Assembly (NCBI RefSeq): GCF_000143415.4
Contig: NW_003314350.1
Location: 434,001 to 498,000 of the forward strand
Direction of reading: 5' to 3'
DNA: 64,000 nucleotides
Origin: Selaginella moellendorffii
Lineage: Eukaryota > Streptophyta > Lycopodiopsida > Selaginellales > Selaginellaceae
Below, piece after piece: positions 1-11,500 of this stretch (position 1 is its first letter; each line of letters opens with the position of its first letter). Under the pieces are notes generated by a model that saw nothing but the letters and a program-made list of their open reading frames with translations, did no database searches and was not told the DNA's origin. Position numbers and translations under genes: made by a program.

Positions 1-1717
1 TTCTTCAAGAAAGAAATGAAAGAGTGGGTCTGATCACAATGGATCAAGTTACAGTCCGCTCTGTTTAAGAAAACAAATATTGGAGTGACAGTTGAAGTTG
101 GCTCCATAAATCATCTCCAAACATTGAAACCAAACTTGAATAATATTGAGATACCTTAGTTTTCCAGAAAGCCTTCATTGTAGCTGTATATCTGATCCTT
201 TGGCCTTCCACAAGTAGTTGACAATGCCAAGCTGTAAGTTCAAACTATGCGAATAAAAAGATAGGAAAAAGAACCCATGCCCTCAACCATCATCAAGACA
301 ATCTCTGTGACAATGGGTGAAGGAGACTTTGTTGTGCTGCAGCAAGACCTCAGTAACATCCACTGGTGGTGTATCTCACAATCGCATGGCAAACTCGCCA
401 TTTTCGTCAATATCTGCACCTCTGCAAGGCGAGACAGACTCTCGGGACTAAGATATATCCCCACACCATGGGTCCAAAACCATGCTTGATGACATCGTTT
501 CGAGAACACCCGTACCAAGCCTGCTGCAAATTTGCATCCCCGCCTCACACCTTGGTCGTGAGATCGCTGAGCATCTCAAATGCTTCTCGGCGAGCCTGAC
601 TGCCAGGACAGTCATAAAGAACTTTTTACACCAAAGTAACAGGCCACCGCCGAGAGTCACCCTAGCCCCGCTAGAAACGCTGCTTTGACGTCGACGAGTT
701 TTGGATCGCCAGCCTTGAGCTTCGCGAGCCTGCCACCGCTGGAACCCACAAGATTGGAGAGCTTGTTGCGGCTAGAAGTCACGTCTTCCACTTCACCACC
801 CTCATGGAACAAGCCCCGGCCGTGTCGATGGTAAAGCTCGAGCTTCCTTGCAGTGCACTCAAGGAAGCCTTTCCACCGCCAAGGAGCTTCTCCACATCGT
901 CGAGCAATCCAGGGCCCTCAATGGCTGGATCGGGCTAAAAAAACTCTCCAGCAACCGATTGAGTTCCTGTATCCAGTCCCGGTGTATGCACAAAGAACAC
1001 TGCCAGATGACAGCTCGCAAAGAAAGTCTCCGCGATTTCCCTGCGCAGTAGGTCTCGCACAGAGCAGCACTAATTTCCACGGGGAAATCCTTCTGAATCC
1101 CTGCTGTGTATGAAATCTGCTGGTTGCTAAGTGGACTCCTTCATGGCCCTCTAGGGACACTATCGCCTGGACTCCGGGTATGTCCACTGCAAGGCTGCTT
1201 TTGCTGCGATAGTCACCTTCGGATGCCTGTTAGTGCCCATCATATCACTGCCACCGTTGCTAAGTGTCAATCTCGACGGTGCCTCCAGAACAAGATCAAC
1301 TTGATCGGACCCGCTTGCTCCACCAAATTCTGTTCAGCCTTATCCTGAACATGCCTCATGTTCAAGCTCTTGACTGCTGAGCATCGGACTTGCATGCAAA
1401 TCCAGTCAAGATTGGAAACACTGCTTGCCTGACCCTATCACTGTTCCATGCAGCTTGCTGCCGCATATCAAAAAACCTCTACAGAGATAGAGTGCGGGGG
1501 GCTGCCAACGCAGTAGGGATCAGAAAGTGCGTGGTGGTGGACCTCTGGGGCATTGGCAATAACAGGAAACTCGGAATATTCCTTGTCCAAGAGGCTCTAG
1601 GTGACGTGATGAGCCACATTGCTAAAGTCCCTGTACCGCAATCTTTGATGATGATCTCTGGGGATAGTCGCCAAGGATCCAGCTCCTTGACAGGATCCTC
1701 TCCGTTGGCGGCACACC
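1..1717. other. Gene-poor segment with no recognisable gene
   Basis: Several short overlapping reading frames occur on both strands between about 240 and 1790, in a moderately GC-rich stretch. None reads as a known domain and none continues across plausible splice sites. The plus-strand frame at 482-688 looks slightly protein-like but ends without a partner exon. The likeliest content is old, decayed coding or transposon sequence next to the LTR that follows. Confidence 0.4.
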
Positions 1718-1860
1718 TGTTGGAGCAGGAATCAAGGTGTCAAGGACACAGGAATCTGCAGCAAAAATCTAGGAGAGATTAAAGGAGATGAACTAGTATA
1801 TAAGACTGTATACAACAAGCATTCAACAGTAGCTTTTCCCGTTCCATCATGGTATCAGAG
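1718..1860 (+). mobile_element. Short Ty1/copia-type LTR with primer binding site
   Basis: The sequence TGGTATCAGAG at 1850-1860 matches the primer binding site that Ty1/copia elements use with the 3' end of initiator tRNA-Met. It lies directly after a segment ending in CA (1848-1849) that can be read as an LTR. The LTR probably begins with TGTTGGAGC at 1718 and contains a TATA-like ATATAAG at about 1798, giving an LTR of roughly 130 bp. The following 250 bp encode no gag or polymerase, so the element looks truncated. The left LTR boundary is inferred; no second copy of the LTR was seen in the window. Confidence 0.5.
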
Positions 1861-2460
1861 ACTATTCTGTTCAGCTCTATTCGGGCAGTGGGCTTGATCC
1901 AGTTCACTCGAGCAACGTAATGCAGATCATGAGAGCCATCACAGGTGAAGCTCTGCCTCAGTAGGGCTTCTTCGTATTCTTACTGCTGAATGCGATGTAG
2001 TAGATTTTGGAGGGGCAATGGAGATAATGCTGCTGAAGCCAGAATCTAGTCCCTAGGTAAGTTGATCTTTGTTGTAATGACTTTTATCCGCAAGAAAGTT
2101 CAAATTGAACAAACATTGTTTAGGTAAATTCATTTCGGCAGAAGTCAGAATTTTTTTTGAGCTGGTGAGTGTTTTTTTTTATTGTTAGTTTTGCACGGGA
2201 CAGCGATCTCAAGTTGATGTTGTCGAGAAGAACTTGAGAAGAACAAATCCTTTGAAAGCGGAGGCGCACACGCACAGAAGGTGAGAACTCTATATCACTG
2301 ATTATGAATGGGTAGATGGACATGGGTCATCTCATCACAATCAAGTGCCTGATCCACACATGGAATCTTAGCTTGAATCATGCATAGCATTGAGATGATG
2401 GAATTTGGGGAGCTGATGAGAAAAACATATAAAAATCAACTACCCCTAGGTCTTTGCTCT

Positions 2461-2556
2461 TTACTTTTCTATAGCCTCAATCCTGCCTCTAGCATGGGTC
2501 TTCGCTAGAAGCGGCTCAAGGAACGGCTCAGTTACTTTGCTATAGCCTCAATCTTG
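2461..2556 (+). repeat. Short imperfect direct repeat
   Basis: The string CTATAGCCTCAATC occurs at about 2469 and again at about 2540, each inside a longer near-match that begins with TTACTTT. The copies are 71 bp apart. This looks like a local duplication with no coding role. Confidence 0.6.
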
Positions 2557-2841
2557 GTGCCTCATTGGCTTCAGTTATCTGTGAGGCAAATATAGCATTT
2601 TTGATTGGCATGATAAAACACCATTGAAGTTTATGCCATGAAAATAAGAGAAACCGAAAGAATTACGCCTACCAACACTTTTGTATCCAGCGACAGTCTT
2701 TTGGTACGTCTTGCAAAGCGGTGTCTCTTTGGTTTCTCGCCAGTCCTTGCGCGCCAGCACAAAACTAAGAAAACTTACTCAAGAATGAAAGTTAAAAAGC
2801 AAAATTCTCCGGACCTCTAAACGAGGGTGCACAAGATTGTT

Positions 2842-3052
2842 TCGCAATTAATCCAAACTTTGGATCCAAACCATAACCATCAGCCCACACCCAATTCTCG
2901 CAATAGCCTCGGATTGGAACACCCTGTAGATCGAGTCACAGCGAAAACTTCGAAGCTTGCCTTGTTCATGGGTAGGGGCCTACGAACCAAATCTGTGCAA
3001 TCCGAGACTTCTTGTCTTCCAGTTCCATATGCGGTCCTAGCTCGCCCGAGAC
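2842..3052 (-). pseudogene. Rearranged fragment of an SFR2-like gene
   Basis: Read on the minus strand, 2923-2842 encodes GVPIRGYC then WADGYG and PKFGL, matching exon 8 of the SFR2 gene at 49199-52018 (its 51359-51440). Immediately upstream is the same ACAG acceptor, a shortened intron of about 37 bp, and sequence matching the end of SFR2 exon 7, including SDCTDL and MNK. Exon 7 is internally deleted, and a further short match to exon 6 (LGSSNWKT region) is joined directly to it. An intron remnant is retained, so this is a copied piece of genomic DNA, not a processed mRNA copy. No full gene can be expressed from it. Confidence 0.75.
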
Positions 3053-3199
3053 ACTTGTCGCTGTGCCCAAGCGATTCATCGCCTCTGCGTTCATGTTAGT
3101 GCCCCAGAAATGCTCGCAGATCATCCGTACCTCTAGTTAGGACCGCTGCCTAGCTTGAGTCGATTGCCCAGAAAATGTGTGTACCCACATTTCTCCAAG

Positions 3200-6100
3200 A
3201 TTTTACTAATGTTGTTTTTGTTATTTTTTATTTGCTCAAGCAAGACTTATAGAGAATATACCTAGATTGCATATTCAAGAATATTTTATTATCTATTGGT
3301 TATTATTCATTTAGATTAATTTTGTATATATAAATTATAAACATATTTATAATTTATAAACTTTCCTAAACATTTTCTAGTATATTCTTGTTTATTCTAC
3401 CATTTAGCAATAAGATTAATCTTGATTTATAAATCATAAAAATATTTATAATTCTTAATAAATTAGATTATTCAAAAATACTACTTTTAAGAAAACTAAG
3501 TACATGGCCAGCAAATTATTTAATTTAACAACTTATTGTTATTATTATACACAATACTTAAGATATTTAACTTATATTGAACATATAGCTACCATTCTGC
3601 AAAGTGCTATTGGTACCAATACCTAGTCACTGGGACATACAATAGTTAAACCATAGACTAGATGGTAGAGGGCCAAAAATGTCCTCTATTCTGGCAAAAA
3701 TATATGGAAAAATAATACATTTTAAATAAAGTTACTTTGATACATTTTACTTAAAGTTACTTTGTCAGGAAAAGGGATGCTAATGCCAGAAGCAATGTCG
3801 ACCACAACTTGGACACTTCAAGAAGTTAGTGAATGATGCGACATGAATTTTGCAAGAGTTACATGCAAAACTTATTACCATTTGCATCAAAATTAGTTCA
3901 ACTTCTATGCAAACAACTTATCACTACTGGGAGGATTTTTCTCTATACATAAATCAAATATAAGAAAGAAAGCCACATTGAAGCAGCTAAGCACATCAAA
4001 GTGTGACTGCTCCACAAAAAGAACTTGTTTGCAGAACAAGGGTCCTTGCCACAAAGATTCAAGATGAAACCCAAGCAAGTTGGATCATTGCAGCGCAAAT
4101 GAATCATACCATAGGTTTAAAGAATTGTAAAAAGCACAATTTCCTTCTGAATTAGAATAGTGTCACTGGGACCAGCAATATGTAAGAGAGTTAAATTAGA
4201 TGTACACTTGAAACTAACTCAACCTGAATATATAGAGAATATATGTCTTTGAGTATTTGCTTCACTTGCTTCAAGATCCATAACTACCGTTGTCCTTCGA
4301 TACACATAGAAGATTGACTCAGCTGTCATAGAAACAATAAGACTTACCACTTGAGAATGTGGTTTTGGCTTGAGGAGCATGATCTCCATTGCAACTACAC
4401 CACACTTGGCATCTTAGACACTAAGCTTGCCCCAGAGATCATCATCAAAGATTGTGGTAGCAAGAATTTTGGTGAAAAGCTTGTTGTCCATCAAGTTATA
4501 TAGAGCATCTTTAACTCCTTAGGTTGTTCCAACATTTATTAAAGGTAGCCTCAGTTACCATTTCAAGGACATATGTCTTCATTTGTATTTGACCTCCCAC
4601 GATCATTAACTTTAATTTTAAATTCATGAGTACAATCCTCAACTATATGAAAATAATTTTACAACTTCTTTATTGTTTTGAAGTTTCTATTATTTTTATG
4701 ATCCAAACTATAGTTGTTTACCATAACTATATTAACCAATTTGCTAAGTCAAATATTTATATGAATTATTTCCTCAACTCTTTGAAGAAAACTTTCTACT
4801 ATTTCTAAGATCCCAAAGTCACTCCATTAATGATCCCTTTTCCCATATCATTTATAAGTTCACATATGAACTACAATATAGAGTTATGCCCTCTCAACAT
4901 GCAACTCCTTGAGTATAGCCCCACTCCTGGGACCATCACATGTCAACATAAAATAATGATATACCTGGCCACCAATAAAAGTCAAATTAAGGAATAACTC
5001 TAATACAAAATTATAAGTGATTAATTTTTCCATTCTACTTTAATCACTTAACCATACCTTTGATCACTTGAAAGAGTCTCATACACAACTTTCATAAGTC
5101 TTATTCCTGACTTAAGGAGTTGTTAGCCCTATAAATGTCCTTTATGCCACTCTGCCTTTGCATTTGGTTCAAATGCTCCATGTATTTAATTCCACAATAG
5201 ATACCCAAATATACCACTGATATATCAGCCTTTTACACTAAGGTTATGTCCATTCATCTTTATCATATTGGTAGCTCAAAACCACCCGACCACAATCCTA
5301 TCTCCCAAAGACTGGGTCATCCATCCATGAGTGGTCATCTGATGACCACATTTTAGCATTCTTGGGATGCCCAGAGATATAAGGAACACTTATCCTTAAT
5401 TTTCATTTTTTGGTCCCTACCAAGTCCCTCTCCATCCATTGTTGTGCTCACCAACACCATCATTGGGTCATGGCTTGAAGGCTCAACCACCAAGTCTTAT
5501 TGACCTTTATGACTTCTGTGGTATAATGCAAGCTTCATGGGTACTCTTCCAACCATATGGTAAGAGCAAGGTTTTTAAAAAAATGTTGGAGAAGGGTTCA
5601 TCTATTAAATGATATGAAGATTTCTCCATGTCGAGAATCAAGAATACTCCCCCCATCTTTTGCCTTTGGGTGCTCTAGCCAAATGGCTAGAGCAAGATTC
5701 TAATTAGCCATGCCAAGTATTCAAGTAAATAGTGCCTTCTACATTTAGATTGAGAATATCAACCATTCAATCTCCTAAGGGAGCTAGAATTGACTCTTGA
5801 ATATTTCACCAAGTTACTTCACTTGTCCATCCATGTTCACTCTAGCCTTGGAATCTTTAATAGTTATATCATCACCCATTATATGGGGTTAGCCTTTCTG
5901 AGTCACACTAGTCTTTCTTAACTAACTAATTCCAATGAAGTTTAACTCTCTCTACTATACTTTTTGAACCCCTCACTTGGGCACATTGTTAGTAAATTGC
6001 TTCAAAGTCATGGTTTATGGTTAATATGCTTAATATAAGAACTTAACACATCTAATTTAAATACTTTGTCTAAGATAATTCAATTGCCATGGACACTTTT

Positions 6101-6200
6101 GCCTAGGAAAGGGCTACATACTCAAAAGTTGAAGAAACTTAATACTTATTGATGACCATGTTAAGGTACATGGACTAGCAAAGCCATGAGCTTGAGGGGA
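3200..6200. other. AT-rich spacer, no gene seen
   Basis: This 3-kb stretch is strongly AT-rich with many stops in all frames. The longest open frame (4626-4808) is a low-complexity Tyr/Phe/Ile-rich string typical of AT-rich non-coding DNA. No domain, terminal repeat or tRNA-like fold was recognised. Confidence 0.6.
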
Positions 6201-6205
6201 CATGC

Positions 6206-7143
6206 TTGCCTAATGCTCAAATTTTCATAGCTACATTCAAGAAAAGTTATAGCCTTGGAGAACGGAATAGCTCTTCTTTGGACATGAGGCTGGACTCCAA
6301 AGTGTTCATGGCAAGCTCTTTGATAGATCTGTACATGAAGTGTGGCACTATGGATGGAAAGTTTTCAGAGAGGACACCAGGGCGGGATATGGTTTTATGG
6401 ATGGCACTTCTGCTTGTCTACGTCTCAAATGGTGAAGAAGAGGGAGCTCTAGAGCTCGTCAAGTTTGTGGAGGTGGATGATGATGTGATCGGTCGACCAT
6501 TCCCTTGGGACTCAATCTCTGTGCGTGCTTGGGATCCAGAGGAAAATGGAGAGAGGCATGGCGTTCCACTTTCAAGCTTACCATGCCGGCTGGAATGACT
6601 ACGAGGTGGCTCGCGGCCTTGTGATGTACGTGAAGTGTGGGAGCATGGGGGATGCTCGCCGAGAGAGATGATGTCACAGCATGGAACTCGATGGTCTTGG
6701 GCTATGCCGAGAACAAGCAAGCAGCGCTGTGCTTGGAGCTCTTTCGAGAGATTCCTCCTCAAGTTTTGGACGCTCACAGATTGGCTGCTGCTCTCGAGGC
6801 TTGTGGAAGCCTGGCGTCTCTGGAACCGGGCAAAGCCACTCATGCTCTAGCTTGCCGCTTGGGGATGGAAGAATCTCTCATCGTTGGGACTAGTTTGGTT
6901 GACTTCTATGGCAAGTGTGGAAGCATGGTGGACGCTCGACTGGTTTTTGATGGGATCTTTCCCAAGAAGCTAGCGGCCTGGACAGCTTTCATGGAAGGCT
7001 ATGGCCGTCAAGGAAGCTCCAAGCTTGTGACGGAGCTTCTTTGTGGAATGGAAGAGGAGGGCTTTCGACCGGACGCTAAAACTCTGGCTAGCGTTATCAG
7101 CAAATGTGATTCCTTCCCAGATTATTCCTGGTGGAACCAATGA
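6206..7143 (+). pseudogene. Broken pentatricopeptide repeat (PPR) gene
   Basis: Two stretches encode PPR repeats in different frames. The first (from 6206) contains SKVFMASSLIDLYMKCGTMD and GRDMVLW. The second (about 6637-7143) contains DDVTAWNSMVLGYAEN, SLIVGTSLVDFYGKCGS, DARLVFDGIFPKKLAAWTAF and the RPDAKTLASVIS pattern. PPR proteins bind organellar RNA in mitochondria or plastids, and this family is greatly expanded in lycophytes. Between the stretches the frame shifts: DARR is followed by a stop in one frame while ERDDVTAW continues in another. The gene also ends abruptly after a few repeats and lacks any E/DYW tail. A pseudogene is the best reading; a sequencing error at the shift is the alternative. 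Confidence 0.75.
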
Positions 7144-7458
7144 ATTAAATGCCGCAGTAGACATGGTTAGCTCGATGGAAAGTGTTAGCAACGCTATGTT
7201 GGTGAGAATTATCCTAGATAGAAGGTGGAAGAATCTTCAGGTGGCATTCAAGCGTTTGATGGATTTGGATGAGTTTGATTCAGTGGGTTATGTACTATTT
7301 GCATCGAGCTATGATTAAGTGCAAATAATTCACTTAGTTATTCTTTCTTCGTAAGAACGTGTCTTGCTCTGAATGGAGCGAGCGGCAAAGGTTAGAGCTC
7401 CAAGACCAATGGTGATAGCAATGGGGCCTCCGTACTCCAATGCCAAAGTCTGCCACAT

Positions 7459-8319
7459 TCACGCAAGAATCGAGCATGGAGTAGCCAGCGAGTAGAGTGT
7501 GCTTCCGGCGATGTTGTAAAGAGCACGAACTGGGGCGAGCAGTGACTGGTATGCATATGGGAGGTATTCGCTTGCACCAAGAGCATTGAACAGAGAATCT
7601 AAGAACCATTCGCTGTGAACAGAGGCCACCACAAGAATGTCGTCCGAGAGTATCAAGGGGTTGTAGAGTCCCAGCTTGTCAACCTTTGAGATCTCTGCGT
7701 ATATCAAGATTGTGTTATTACAGAACATTAGGATGTGTGGTTTTTTGTACCTGTGATTGGTGAGGCTCCAGAGATTGTGGACAGGCTATCTCCAACTTTG
7801 AGATCAGCAGCTCGCTTGTAAATTGTCTCTCCTTTCGTATTAACTGGGACAAAATGACTGGTTGTAAGCTCCAAGGTGTTGGCTTTGGTCTTGACTTGCA
7901 CGAATTCAGAAACAACATCTAGATCCTTGTGACCAAATGCGTAGATATCCGAAAATGAGTTAATTCCAACAGCAACCTGTAGAAACTTATTAATCATATG
8001 AAGCAAAGTGGATTACTAGCTAGGATCTTGCCTTATCTCCAATCTTAAGTTCCTTCATGGTCTTCATTTCCCCACTGTACATATGAACCATTGCATCACC
8101 TAGATAGATATTGCATGTACTTAGCACGGTGTAATTTGTAAAGAATAACTTTATTACCTGGAAAGCAATCAGTGTTGTTTCTACATATTCCATTGTTACA
8201 TGTGAATTCTGCGCTGAAATATCAGCACTAGTGTTGCATTTCACTATATTAATAGCAAACACGGTGGAAAACAATCCAAGAAGAGAGATCACAGCATACA
8301 CAGCAGCTAGAGAAACTAT
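7459..8319 (-). CDS. Small secreted-type protein with Hedgehog/intein (Hint) autoprocessing domain
   Basis: Five exons (8319-8273, 8213-8158, 8099-8032, 7976-7751, 7694-7459) join in frame to give about 210 residues. A hydrophobic leader (VSLAAVYAVISLLG) is followed by a short Cys-rich stretch, CNNGICRNNTD, then CFPGDAMV, which is the start of a Hint domain with its nucleophilic Cys. Next come LKIGDKVAV, IYAFGHKD, the block-B pattern LELTTSH (T-x-x-H), ADLKVGD and GLYNPL, in the order found in Hedgehog-type Hint domains. Known Hint domains cleave the peptide bond before the Cys by an N-S acyl shift. A substrate peptide of only some 30 residues would remain here. The intron after exon 3 has a GC donor. 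No ATG lies at the expected start: the in-frame codon before VSLAAVY is ATA, so the start is unresolved (non-AUG start, missing exon, sequence error or decay). Confidence 0.75.
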
Positions 8320-8585
8320 TGCCTTTCAAGTATACTTAACGAAACACTAAGCTTATGAAGAATCATTGGCCATGCACTGCTTAAATAGGATGAACTTAAA
8401 CGTAATTACATGTGATATGATTTTCTGGGGAAGAATATAAGTTACACCCTAAAAATTTATTTAAAACATAAATTATAGGTTTTTTTACTACGATAGAAAT
8501 TATTTAACTCACAACATTTAGGAGAATTTTAGTCCTCAGAGAACTAACTGGCTAGCCCTTTTAGAAGCGAAATGCTTGACGAACT
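8320..8585. promoter_or_regulatory. Spacer: putative promoter of the Hint gene and NUA 3' end
   Basis: A TATA-like TATTTAAG lies on the minus strand at about 8380, some 60 bp upstream of the inferred start of the Hint gene. The rest is AT-rich and should carry the 3' UTR of NUA. No other open frame was seen. Confidence 0.4.
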
Positions 8586-11500
8586 TCACTGGTTCCCTCT
8601 ACCACCCCTGCCTCTGCCGCCCTTGTTAGTTTTCGGTGCTCGGACAACCCGGTTCCTCAGTGCTTCTGGGGACGAAGGAGACGCAGCACTCCGCTTTCTC
8701 TCCTTAGCTCTTTCCCGGGCCCTCTCGTTCAAGTTTATAGTGGTGCTTGTCACTGCTGGTGCTGGTGGTGTTCCTCCCGACAATCCTCCTGTTGGTGGTG
8801 TTGTTACTCCTCCTGTTACTGCTCCTGGGTTTGGTCTTTCAGCTTCAGCCATTCCGGCAGCCTCTCCTTGCTCGAAAGAAGTCTCGGCCGCCATCTCGGT
8901 GGAAGTCGTCTCCTGACCTGCGTCTTTGCCAAGCTCTTCCTGCTCTTTGACGTCTTCCATCTCAAACTCTCCTTCTGTTCCAGCCTCCTCCACAGTTCCA
9001 AGTGAAATCTCGCCGTCTTCCACGTCTAGACTCATCCCGTTGTCGTTCTCGTTACCCGTCGCTTCTCCTGCCTCTGTTGTCTCCTTTTGCTCCGGTTCCA
9101 CGTCCACTTGGAACTCGAACATTACAGGCGACTTCGGCTCAGAGATCTCAATGACTGGCTCGTCCGCTGTCCCGGAAGAACTTCCCTGCGCTAGCTGCAG
9201 CTCTGGCGACTTCTCCTTGAGCTTGCTGCCACTTCCATCAAAGTCATCTAGCAAAGACTCCGGACGAGAGAAACGGACCCGCCTCTGAGGAGCGGCAATG
9301 TCTGCGGCAAGATCAGCGCCCTCCAGCGACGGTAACTCCTGCTGCTCTTCATCAAGTTCCTGGAGCTTTGGTTCCTCCACTGCAGTCGTAGTAGCAGCGT
9401 CCACTTCTGGCTCTGTGGCTGGCTCGTCGTTCCTGGCCTTCTTTAAAGGTGGCAAGACTTCGTTTCTAGAGTCTTGCTGCTGTATGTTCTCGGTGTCCAA
9501 GCTCTCTGACGACGTTCTCTTGTGACCAGCAGGCACCGCAATCTCCATAGGTATTGCCACTAGTGCGTTCATGTCATTCTCCACCACCGCGTCAGGAACT
9601 CGAGCAGTCTCGCCCTCGGCCTCGGAAGTCCCTTCGCCAGCCGCGTCCAACGAGGATTCCACAGCTTCCGCTGCAGAGTCGGATTGGCTGGAAGTCTCCA
9701 TCCTAGGCCGGATTATACGCCTCCCAGAGCGACGAGTTTGGGTTTGGAATTTCTGGAACACACAAACGCAATTGAGAATGCCTTCAACTTAAAAATAACG
9801 TGTACCTCTTTCTCGATGATACTTGCACGAAGCGCTTGCATTGCCCTCAACTTATCATCCAGAATAGGTGCTGATGGCGGCCGTTGTACAGCTCTTGGGA
9901 ACGGAACCGACGGCCTCACTATGCTTAGATGCATGGGGACTGGAGGAGGAGTCGGAGTCGGAGTTGGAGCCGGAGCCGGAGCCGGAGCCGGAGCTGGAGC
10001 CGAAGCCGGAGCTAGCACAGCCGGAGGAGGCACGTTGGCAACTGGTGGTGTTGTAGAAGTTTCGTGCTCAGGGGCTGCGACAACTGGTGCTGGAGTAAGC
10101 TCGGCAGCCATATCATTCAGTTGTTCAACTGTCGCAGAAAAAGTTTTAGAGCTCGCCTCCGCGTTTATGATGGTGGTGCTAGTCTCAGCTCCTTGGATTT
10201 GCTGCAACTGTATCACGGCATTCACGAGACCTGGATAAGTAAGAAAAATTACCTGTCGTAGTTGCTCGTTTTCTTGTTTCACTGCCTGCAGGTCTTCGAG
10301 AAATCGTTGTTTTTCCTGAAAACCACTATGAGCGTTCAGCTGTGGAGAAGAGCAGCTTACCGTGGTTGCTTTTTGCAGCAGCTCCATCAAAGCCGTCCTG
10401 TCTTTATCGATTTTAGATTTCGATTTATCCCTTTCTTTCTCCAAGGTTTTCTCGAGCGTCTAGACAAGAAAAATGTTAAAACACAACAGTAGGAAAAGGA
10501 AAGTAACCCACTTGAATTCTTGAGTCTTTCTCGATCGCCTCTCGTTGAGCTAGCTCGTAACGTGCAACGTTTTCTCTTTGAGCTTGTTCTAACCGCAATG
10601 CAGACTCCTTTTGGCATGCCTCGAGCGCTTCTTGATGCACCGGCAACTTGCCGGACTTGAGTTCTTCAATTTCTTTTTGCATCACTTCTCTGTCCTTCTC
10701 ATATTTCCGCTGTTTCATCAAGACTTGGGTCAAAGAAATCAGGCAAGGTGAGCCTCACCTTCGTTTGGGTCAAGATCTTCCTGTTTCTCTCGACTTCGGC
10801 TCTCAGAGACGCCTGAAGAAACATATCAGTTAACGCCAACCACATGACTTTCAAATCACTCACCTCTAATTTTACAGCATCTTGAAACCTTCGCTCTAAT
10901 TCTGCTTGAGTCTCGGTTCTTAGAGCAAGCTCCTGTTCATACTTTGCGATGGTTTCGCGCCACATCGACGTCTCTGAGCCAATTCGTTCCTGCTTTTGAC
11001 CATGTAAAGCCTGTTTGATGTAAAGTACGAAGTTATACCTGTGTCTGTACCAGCAAAGCCTTCACTCTTTCATAATCATCGACATCTAGAGACTTGTACT
11101 TCTCCAACATCTGTACCCCCACATCAATCGTAGTTTAAAAAACCGCAAGTACTAACCTGAGTACATCTTTGTTCCCAGCGACGAGTTTCGGCTTTTGAGA
11201 CTTCCACTTCTTGTGCACGGGCGTGAAGTTCGAGTTGCAATTCCGTTACAGTTCTTTTAAGGGATTCATTCTCCTCTTCAAGTTTTTGAAACCTCCCTTG
11301 CAATTCCTGAAAATACAGAAGTAAAAAAGGAGCCTGCAACATTGATAGCTTTACCTTATTCTCATCAAGGACTCTCTTAATTTCCTCCTGAAGCTGCCCA
11401 TTGTTGCCGCGCAAGATATTCGTCTCCATAACCTGTGAACTAAAGTTTAGTGTAGCAAGCGTAGCTTGAGCCAATACCTGTGCCTGAAGCGCCCGAAATT

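Noticed and set aside
4626-4808. 60-residue open frame in the AT-rich spacer
   Set aside because: Composition is what AT-rich non-coding DNA gives, with no domain and no neighbouring exon.
8747-10056. Plus-strand frames of 60-180 residues opposite the end of NUA
   Set aside because: They are Ser- or Gly/Ala/Glu-rich mirror images of the acidic and Ala-Pro regions of NUA on the minus strand, with no independent signals.
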